From Bdellovibrionales bacterium (GTDB lineage: Bacteria > Bdellovibrionota > Bdellovibrionia > Bdellovibrionales > UBA1609), in assembly GCA_020434645.1 (NCBI GenBank), contig JAGRAK010000083.1:1-8074 (forward strand): DNA of 8,074 bases. Reading direction: 5' to 3'. Made by a program: the position numbers and the translations under genes. Shown in pieces: positions 1-5,502 of the stretch. The stretch's first letter is position 1, and each line of letters opens with the position of its first letter. Under the pieces are notes generated by a model. It was given only the letters and a program-made list of their open reading frames with translations, was not told the origin of the DNA and did not search any database.

Positions 1-890
1 CCATACCACTGGCCATCTTTATAGTCTGGTGAAAGATCTGTTAGATAAATTGTGTTCAATGTAGACGCCGGAACCGAAACAACACCATCAGCCTCATACT
101 CAACCTCGCCAAAAACAAAGGGTAAAAGCTTGGTAAAAATATCTGGCTTTAGCCACGACAAAGCATCACCATTCTCATCAGACTGTTTAACCTTGGTCGT
201 AATCTGTTTCAGATTGGCGTTACCATGAATGTTCAAAACATGAACATTCGAAAATATATGTTCTAGTTCCTCAATCTTAAAGTTCATGAGATGACGTCGA
301 AAACGCTGAGTGTTTTCACTCCCCAAGGCCATATCTAAAACCTGACGAAGCCCAATTGCACCAACCGGCCCAAGAGATGATCCCAAACCACTTTTTAATG
401 TTTTAAATACTTTCGGGTTACGCTCAACCCATGTCGCGACTTTCGAACCCCAAAATGGAGTGCCCAGTGTCACAACAGATTTTAATCGCGCCGCCAAATC
501 AGGATTAAAGCCCTTAACTCCCAAGTAGGTTTTATAATACCAAACAGTAGTAACAAGCCCTCCCTGAGAGTGAGCCACAACACTGAGTGTGCTGCCGGCA
601 TGCCCATACCTCTGCACACTCGATTCAATGAAATCATGAAACTGTTTTGCAAAATCATCAGTACGAAGACTGTCATTAGAAGTTTCATATTTGAAAGGCA
701 TCACCTGTACTCGCCCCAACCGCGAGTCGGCGTTGAGATGGTTGGTCAGTGCCTGCCTCATATTACCAAATGAATCTATGTCACCGCCAAGACCATGAAT
801 CAAAAATACAAAGTGATCGGTGTTTCCGTTAGCTGAGGCTACGCCGCAACTGAGACTCAAAACTAAAGCAAACAGGAACTGACCGAGCAT
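1..890 (-). CDS. Secreted alpha/beta-hydrolase, lipase-like (C-terminus outside window)
   Basis: I translated this by hand from the ATG at 890. It stays open to the window edge (296 codons seen, 3' end missing). Residues 1-20 look like a Sec signal peptide ending VASA before NGNT, so the enzyme is probably exported; the Cys at 15 is not in a canonical lipobox. An oxyanion-type HGLGG sits at 32-36, directly after a hydrophobic beta strand. The nucleophile elbow AHSQGG at 106-111 gives Ser108, and a TLGTPFWGS stretch at 141-149 is typical of triacylglycerol-lipase/LCAT/PGAP1-like hydrolases. EADGVVSVPAS near 266-276 probably supplies the catalytic acid (Asp268). The catalytic His should lie in the missing part. 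The substrate cannot be read from sequence; an ester of a lipid is the best guess. It lies 90 bp downstream of the phosphatase-like gene on the same strand, so the two may share a transcript. The start is supported by GGAG six bases upstream, which lies in a hairpin. Confidence 0.85.
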   Translation of the reverse strand, partial: MLGQFLFALVLSLSCGVASANGNTDHFVFLIHGLGGDIDSFGNMRQALTNHLNADSRLGRVQVMPFKYETSNDSLRTDDFAKQFHDFIESSVQRYGHAGSTLSVVAHSQGGLVTTVWYYKTYLGVKGFNPDLAARLKSVVTLGTPFWGSKVATWVERNPKVFKTLKSGLGSSLGPVGAIGLRQVLDMALGSENTQRFRRHLMNFKIEELEHIFSNVHVLNIHGNANLKQITTKVKQSDENGDALSWLKPDIFTKLLPFVFGEVEYEADGVVSVPASTLNTIYLTDLSPDYKDGQWY

Positions 891-921
891 TATTTCTCCA
901 TTGTTATATGAGGAGAAATAA
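890..921 (-). promoter_or_regulatory. 10-bp perfect inverted repeat enclosing the RBS of the hydrolase gene
   Basis: TTATTTCTCC and GGAGAAATAA form a perfect 10-bp inverted repeat around a 12-base loop. Read as minus-strand RNA, the 3' arm contains the Shine-Dalgarno GGAG and ends on the A of the AUG, so a folded leader would hide the ribosome site. It could instead be a DNA operator: a TATAAC lies in the loop, although a start from it would fall on or next to the Shine-Dalgarno. The symmetry is seen directly; the regulatory role is inferred. Confidence 0.5.
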
Positions 922-980
922 ATGCAATCTTACGGCCAGTTAAGCAAGGCTTCTTTTAAATTTGACTGCTCATATATTAA

Positions 981-1709
981 TCAATGAGACAATTCTGGGC
1001 ACACGCGTGCTTTTAACTCTCTAGAAATACTCAAATCACGATACGGCGAAAACGATCTAATTCTATCACGTATTCTTTCAAAGCCCGGCTCTTCATTAAA
1101 TCCATCTGTATTTAGATCCCAATAGCTAACAGCTTCATCTCCAGAAAAATCACAAAACTGACGAAGAACAAGAGCTGAAATATAACCAGATGCATGCCAA
1201 CCATTCCAGCAGTGCAGATACATGGCACCCGATGCCGGGTTCTTAAGAGCGAAGTAGACATCATCTAAAATTTGCTTTGCTCCAGACTTACTCATTGGGC
1301 TTTTTTGCAAGTAACTTAGACTTTGCGAAATATTTTTCTGAGGATGACAAATATTTTTCTCCATCGATGAGTCATAGTTCTCACTGTATAAATAATAACT
1401 TTTTGAGAAGCCCTCTAAACATAAATTTTCTCTCGCACTTTCTTGAAGCGGGTTCATATTCGATCGAGGGCTTTTCTTGTGGTAAGAATTATTAGCCCCA
1501 CCCCTGTAGACGACACCCCTCAGCACCTGGCGAAAATTTCGCGCCCCATAAAGCGCATCATATCCATCACCGCGGTTGTCGATAAGTTTGTCGTACACAT
1601 TGTTCAGATTGTAACGAGTGGCCATCTCATCCCAATTATCAGCCTGTGCCATGCTGGTAAGAATTGAACCCATCATAACCAGAGCACAATATTTAAGCAG
1701 AATATGCAT
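981..1709 (-). CDS. Secreted protein-tyrosine/dual-specificity-phosphatase-like protein with atypical P-loop
   Basis: This 242-residue protein has a Sec signal peptide (residues 1-23, ending MAQA-D), so it should act in the periplasm or outside the cell. LRGVVYRGGANN at 63-74 matches the N-terminal strand motif of DSP/PTP-like phosphatases (often VYRSGQP). The hydrophobic strand MYLHC leads into HCWNGWHASG at 166-175, laid out as the HCxxGxxRTG phosphate-binding loop, followed by a helix (YISALVLRQFC) as in the fold. The nucleophile position Cys167 is kept, but the Arg position of C(X)5R is Ala173, so classical phosphotyrosine hydrolysis is doubtful. No clear general-acid Asp loop is seen. 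The mature part has five Cys residues, some of which could form disulfides. The start is fixed by a strong AAGGAGG four bases before the ATG. It is divergent from the kinase-like gene and upstream of the hydrolase on the same strand. It may be a pseudophosphatase, a phosphate-ester binding protein or a divergent enzyme. Confidence 0.8.
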   Translation of the reverse strand: MHILLKYCALVMMGSILTSMAQADNWDEMATRYNLNNVYDKLIDNRGDGYDALYGARNFRQVLRGVVYRGGANNSYHKKSPRSNMNPLQESARENLCLEGFSKSYYLYSENYDSSMEKNICHPQKNISQSLSYLQKSPMSKSGAKQILDDVYFALKNPASGAMYLHCWNGWHASGYISALVLRQFCDFSGDEAVSYWDLNTDGFNEEPGFERIRDRIRSFSPYRDLSISRELKARVCPELSH

Positions 1710-1844
1710 ACGCCCTCCTTGGCATTGTACTAAAATTCTGACATTTCAATATGTTAGCTGCAACCCAGCCTCGACCAAAGCCATAGCTCATGAATTTGAC
1801 TTGTCGCGTTATTTGCGTTACTCTTCGCATCTTAAGGAGCCCGA
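1710..1844. promoter_or_regulatory. Divergent intergenic region between phosphatase-like and kinase-like genes
   Basis: These 135 bp must hold the start signals for both divergent genes. For the plus strand, TTGACT (1796-1801) is 17 bp from TACTCT (1819-1824), a good -35 with a weak -10. For the minus strand, TTGGTC (complement of 1773-1778) is 16 bp from TAACAT (complement of 1751-1756), weak at both boxes. A direct repeat GCGTTA at 1806-1811 and 1815-1820 lies in the plus-strand spacer and could be an operator half-site pair. Shine-Dalgarno sites flank the region: AAGGAGG for the minus gene and AAGGAG at 1834-1839 for the plus gene. The promoters are predictions by eye. Confidence 0.35.
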
Positions 1845-3230
1845 ATGTCATCTGCGTTGTCAAGTCAGTTCATTATTCTCGCCCTCTCATATCTTCTGGC
1901 TCATCCCGTGAGTGCCTACTACACGCCAAACCCTGAGCGTGGCTTATTCGCGAATAAATTTAATAGTCCCAGTGGTACAGTGGAGGAGTGCATTATTGCC
2001 AAACGACTCCCGAACTGGACAATGAGCGATAAAGATATTGATCGCGCTATTAAATCTGAAGCCGAACTGTGCGAAATTAATTTCTACAGCAAAAGCAATT
2101 TGCCTGTTGGGATTTGCCCTAAACTAAACAGCACAAACCCAGGGATTTTAATTTACGATTTGGGTTCAATTGATAAAGAAAATTTTGAAAATACCCAGTG
2201 TGCCAATCCGAGCGCAGAAACCAAAGTTATTGCCAAATTTAAGCAAAGTGTATCTTGCTCTTATACGCCATCAATAATTGGCTACTATCACCTCTCTCAA
2301 ATATTAAATACCATGAATGTCCCAGCCGCGGTCATTCGAACGATGGAGATGACAAAGCACAAAGAGTTGCGCAATCAGGCTCTAGAAATAATCAAACTCA
2401 ATGGCCGGTCTGATTCAATAATTTTTCAAACCTGGAGCGGCAGTTGGGGACAGGCCTACAGCTCTCCACCGGGTAAATACGCCGATCGCGTGATGACGGC
2501 TGATTTAAAACAAATTTTTGGAGCCCTTAGTAAAAACCCAAGAGGCGAAGAAAAATACAATGAAATTTATGGCCGTCGACCAAGTTATGAAAAGCGTTTT
2601 GAAACAATGATGGCACAACCACCCGCCAAGCGAGTAATGGACTCTCGCGACTTGAAAGAAATAGTCACGCACGAGATATCTGAAGAAAATTTACAAGTTC
2701 TCGTTCAAATGTCAGATGTCTCAGACATGCTGGTTTTTGACTACATACTCGGACAGCATGATCGACCAGGGAATATTCATTACAAAAATATGCTCTACTA
2801 CAGCAAAGAAGGCTCAGATTGGCAAAAAATAAAAACTAAAGATGCCGAAACTTCTGCAGAATACGCAGCCGCAAAATACAAATTTAAAATTAAAGATATG
2901 ATTTTAAAAGACAATGATTGTGGAATAATCAAAGGCAATGACACAAAAAACTTAGGCCTCATCAAAAATATTTCTCATATAAGTCCAAAAACTTATCAAA
3001 ATGTTTTGCGCCTCACTGAAGCCTGGACAGCGCACCCGGATGTCACTCGCCAGCACGTCCAGCGCGAGTGGCTATTTACCGATCAAGACTACGAAAATGT
3101 CACTAAAGATCTACTCTCTTTACGAGACTTACTGGTTCAGCGCTGCGTATCCGGTAAACTAAAACAAGATTTAGATATAGCATCGCATTTTACAAACTCT
3201 ACGCCTCTCACGAGCTGCGAACTACAATAA
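1845..3230 (+). CDS. Secreted four-jointed/Fam20-like atypical kinase family protein (predicted)
   Basis: This 461-residue protein begins with a signal peptide (hydrophobic 8-20, cleavage near PVSA-Y at 24), so it should be periplasmic or secreted. The C-terminal half has the active-site layout of secretory-pathway atypical kinases (four-jointed/FJX1, Fam20, GASK; also PI4K and HipA). MLVFDYILGQHDRPGN at 295-310 corresponds to the catalytic FDYL-HFDR block, giving Asp306 as likely catalytic base. MILKDNDCGIIKGN at 352-365 corresponds to the metal-binding LDNEAGLVHGY block, giving Asp356 as metal ligand. Upstream, AKFKQ at 130-134 could carry the ATP lysine, followed by a helix (SIIGYYHLSQIL) and a VPAAVIRTM strand, in the expected order. 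The acidic residue usual at the start of that helix is not evident, and the metal-ligand Asn falls one residue early (D+4). Eight Cys in the mature chain suit an oxidising compartment. The start is fixed by AAGGAG five bases before the ATG. Substrate unknown. Assignment is by motif recognition; a ligand-binding pseudokinase is the main alternative. Confidence 0.65.
   Translation: MSSALSSQFIILALSYLLAHPVSAYYTPNPERGLFANKFNSPSGTVEECIIAKRLPNWTMSDKDIDRAIKSEAELCEINFYSKSNLPVGICPKLNSTNPGILIYDLGSIDKENFENTQCANPSAETKVIAKFKQSVSCSYTPSIIGYYHLSQILNTMNVPAAVIRTMEMTKHKELRNQALEIIKLNGRSDSIIFQTWSGSWGQAYSSPPGKYADRVMTADLKQIFGALSKNPRGEEKYNEIYGRRPSYEKRFETMMAQPPAKRVMDSRDLKEIVTHEISEENLQVLVQMSDVSDMLVFDYILGQHDRPGNIHYKNMLYYSKEGSDWQKIKTKDAETSAEYAAAKYKFKIKDMILKDNDCGIIKGNDTKNLGLIKNISHISPKTYQNVLRLTEAWTAHPDVTRQHVQREWLFTDQDYENVTKDLLSLRDLLVQRCVSGKLKQDLDIASHFTNSTPLTSCELQ
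1944..1957. repeat. 14-bp perfect palindrome early in the kinase-like gene
   Basis: TTATTCG followed directly by CGAATAA is a perfect palindrome about 100 bp into the reading frame, in codons for the Leu-Phe-Ala-Asn-Lys stretch of residues 34-38. It has no known role; an internal operator or chance are both possible. Confidence 0.4.
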
Positions 3231-4259
3231 GGAAGTCCAAAATTCTTCTGGCGAATAAATCTGTAATACTGGCTCTGCATGCTTCAAAAAACGCTTCACC
3301 GCTCGTGCAATTGAAACGGGAGATTGATGATCAAAGGTTTGCACTGGCTCACAAATATCGCGAACATAATCTAGTTCTGAAGCAATGATCGGGAGGCCAA
3401 CATTCTTAGCTTCTAAAAGAGGCAGGCCAAATGACTCTGCTCTCGACGGGTAAACCAGCGCCCGAGAAGTCAAATACAAAGATAGAATTTCATTTCTCGA
3501 AATTTCACCAAGATTAATAATTTTCAAGTTATCATCGCGACAGGCCTCATCGACCGCACTCTTCAATAAAGCGTCTCGATTATTTAGAGTTAAAACTAGA
3601 CTTGGACGCAATCCCTCTTCAGCAAGTATTCGCCATGCTGCAATTAAATTTAAATGATTCTTGTGAGCCTCACCATCTGCAACATAAACAAAATCCCACC
3701 TAGGCGGCTGCCTGCTAGAAACAGCATCAATTTGGTTTTCAGCAAAAGGCAAAATGCGTATAGCGGGAGGCTTTCGAGTAGAATTCACTTCAAGCCATTT
3801 CAGAAGTGAACGCTTCATCGACGGCGTCTGCACGATATACTCTGACACTCGTTTACGAAATAATCGACTCACACAGCGCTCAGCCATTAAACGTAAACGT
3901 GTTTTGAACGCATATCCAAGTGGTAACTTCGCATCTAAATAAAGTCGATTTTGCAAAAAGATGACGACCTTACCCCAACTCCTAAAAATGGGCGGAAGAC
4001 CATGAAAACACAAAATCAAATCACCACGACTTGACACAGAGCTTAAATAATACTCGGCACGCAGTCTTGAAATAATATTCGGATAAACCCATGTGATTTT
4101 AGCCAACGACGGAACGAACAATTCATTTTGAGCCCGAATATCTAAAATAGCCACCAATGGTTTTTTTGAATCCCATCCCGATAACAACGCCTGCAAAAGA
4201 ATGAGACCACCACCCGTATGCACATTCGGCGCATACAAAATCAAATTATTTTCGCTCAC
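3222..4259 (-). CDS. GT4-family (GT-B fold) glycosyltransferase
   Basis: This protein of 345 residues (from GTG at 4259) transfers a sugar from an activated donor, probably in the cytoplasm for lipopolysaccharide, O-antigen or another surface glycan. The N-terminal Rossmann part shows ILYAPNVHTGGG at 7-18 with the acceptor-side glycine loop, and HGLPPIF with VVIFLQNR near 86-105 as in O-antigen-type enzymes. The C-terminal donor domain has YVADGEAHKNH at 192-202 and the signature ALVYPSRAESFGLPLLEA at 267-284, including the EX7E pair Glu275/Glu283. Length is normal for GT4. The start is uncertain: GTG at 4259 overlaps serA by 14 bp, has a weak GAG six bases upstream, and lets the protein begin at the conserved strand; a GTG at 4295 would add 12 residues. 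It is probably cotranscribed with and translationally coupled to serA. Its TAG overlaps the end of the convergent kinase-like gene. Donor and acceptor cannot be deduced. Confidence 0.88.
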   Translation of the reverse strand: MSENNLILYAPNVHTGGGLILLQALLSGWDSKKPLVAILDIRAQNELFVPSLAKITWVYPNIISRLRAEYYLSSVSSRGDLILCFHGLPPIFRSWGKVVIFLQNRLYLDAKLPLGYAFKTRLRLMAERCVSRLFRKRVSEYIVQTPSMKRSLLKWLEVNSTRKPPAIRILPFAENQIDAVSSRQPPRWDFVYVADGEAHKNHLNLIAAWRILAEEGLRPSLVLTLNNRDALLKSAVDEACRDDNLKIINLGEISRNEILSLYLTSRALVYPSRAESFGLPLLEAKNVGLPIIASELDYVRDICEPVQTFDHQSPVSIARAVKRFLKHAEPVLQIYSPEEFWTSLL

Positions 4260-5460
4260 TGACGACTCGCGTGCGAATAGATGTCGGAAGCGCACTGATT
4301 CTTTTTGCTACTTCTTGCGGGTCACTCACGCCTAGATCAATTGCGAGATACCCGAGCCGCGCATCTGTAGACAAATGCTGAGCCACGATATTCCCCTTTA
4401 AAGCTGAAATAATACCGTTCACTTCGCCAAGAACACCCGGCACGTTTCTATGAATATTGAGTATACGCGGATAGTCTCTTGGCATAGCCACATCCACTTG
4501 CGGAAAGTTCACCGCACCCGTTGTCGCCCCTGAATAAAAATATCGAGTGAAACTCTCGGCCACTTCTTGGCCAATAGCTTCTTGCGCTTCGATTGTGCTG
4601 CCACCTATATGAGGTGTTAAAATCACGTTCTCAAGCTCTTGAATCTCTGAAATAAATGGCTCTTTATTTGATGCCGGCTCTACTGGAAAAACATCAATTG
4701 CAGCTCCTGACAAATGCTTACTTTTTAATGCTCTCGCAAGAGCTGGGATATCAACAACCTTCCCGCGACTTGCGTTAATTAAATAAGAACCCGCCTTCAT
4801 ACACTTAATTTCAGATTCTCCCATCATCCCTTGAGTTAAACTGGTATCTGGCACATGAAGTGAAATAAAATCAGATTGCGCCAAACACTCGTGCAAAGTT
4901 TCACAAACTCGCGCATTGCCGAGTGGTAATTTTTTAACCACATCATAATAGATAACATGCACACCTAACGACTCGGCAATAACACTGAGCTGACTGCCAA
5001 TATGACCATACCCGATAATGCCCAAGGTCTTACCCCGAACTTCATTGGCTCCGTCAGCCGACTTTTGCCACTGGCCTTTGTGCATTTGCATTGTGCGATC
5101 GGCCAGATGTCGAGAAAGCGCAATCATCTCACAGAGCACAAGCTCGGCAACACTTCGCGTATTACTATAAGGTGCATTAAAAACCGGCAGCCCGATCTCG
5201 TTTGCAAAATCTAAATCAACTTGATCTGTGCCAATGCAAAAGCAACCGACAGCCTCGATATCTGGTAGCTGCGCGAGAACACTTTTTGTGATCTGGGTTT
5301 TAGATCGAATACCTATGGCCTGAAAGCCTTTTGCTTTTGCAACCAATTCGTCGTCTGCGAAGCTTATGGTTTCGAGTTGAACTTGAAAACCGTTGGCTTC
5401 AAGTCGATTTTTGGCGCCTGGATGGATATTTTCTAGTAATAAAATCTTCTTTTTAGTCAT
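4246..5460 (-). CDS. serA: D-3-phosphoglycerate dehydrogenase, ACT-domain type
   Basis: SerA oxidises 3-phosphoglycerate to 3-phosphohydroxypyruvate with NAD+, the first committed step of cytoplasmic serine synthesis. The 404 residues match the roughly 410-residue E. coli-type enzyme along the full length. The substrate-domain block NAPYSNTRSVAELV is at 95-108, the NAD-binding GYGHIG at 150-155 with the ribose-binding Asp173, NASRGKVVDIPAL at 229-241 with catalytic Arg232, Glu261 in FPVEPAS, and the catalytic His284 in TPHIGGST. The C-terminal ACT domain (about 333-401) keeps the residues equivalent to the serine-binding ones in E. coli: His337 and Asn339 in IHRNVPGVL and Asn357 in KGNIVAQHL. 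Feedback inhibition by L-serine is therefore expected. No clear Shine-Dalgarno precedes the ATG, but the MTKKKILLLE start fits the family. The gene is divergent from the response regulator 42 bp away and overlaps the glycosyltransferase gene downstream. Confidence 0.96.
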   Translation of the reverse strand: MTKKKILLLENIHPGAKNRLEANGFQVQLETISFADDELVAKAKGFQAIGIRSKTQITKSVLAQLPDIEAVGCFCIGTDQVDLDFANEIGLPVFNAPYSNTRSVAELVLCEMIALSRHLADRTMQMHKGQWQKSADGANEVRGKTLGIIGYGHIGSQLSVIAESLGVHVIYYDVVKKLPLGNARVCETLHECLAQSDFISLHVPDTSLTQGMMGESEIKCMKAGSYLINASRGKVVDIPALARALKSKHLSGAAIDVFPVEPASNKEPFISEIQELENVILTPHIGGSTIEAQEAIGQEVAESFTRYFYSGATTGAVNFPQVDVAMPRDYPRILNIHRNVPGVLGEVNGIISALKGNIVAQHLSTDARLGYLAIDLGVSDPQEVAKRISALPTSIRTRVVSERK

Positions 5461-5502
5461 GGCTTGAGTTTAATCGATGTTTTCAATAGAGTGTACATAT
5501 CT
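5461..5502. promoter_or_regulatory. 42-bp divergent gap between serA and the response regulator
   Basis: This gap is the only non-coding DNA between two divergent starts, so the promoters must overlap each other or reach into the opposing coding regions. On the minus strand a TACACT (complement of 5492-5497) is a possible -10 for serA, without a convincing -35. For the plus strand I see no good sigma-70 pair, and no GG-N10-GC sigma-54 element here or in the neighbouring 200 bp on the serA side. Neither start has a strong Shine-Dalgarno. The inference is limited to shared or overlapping control. Confidence 0.3.

Noticed and set aside
482..773. Short open frames on both strands over the hydrolase gene
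   Set aside because: The hydrolase frame itself is open throughout with lipase motifs, so these are shadows in other frames.
1724..1729. TACAAT on the minus strand as -10 box of the phosphatase-like gene
   Set aside because: Transcription from it would start within the Shine-Dalgarno, and the nearest -35-like TTGAAA is only 14 bp away.
1277..1911. Three plus-strand open frames across the phosphatase-like gene and its upstream region
   Set aside because: They lie antisense to a gene with a signal peptide, a strong RBS and recognisable motifs. Their own sequences show no domain and no convincing RBS.
5464..5502. Upstream TTG start for the response regulator
   Set aside because: The receiver domain begins directly at the ATG at 5503. 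The extra 13 residues have no family counterpart, and there is no RBS in the 3 bp left before serA.
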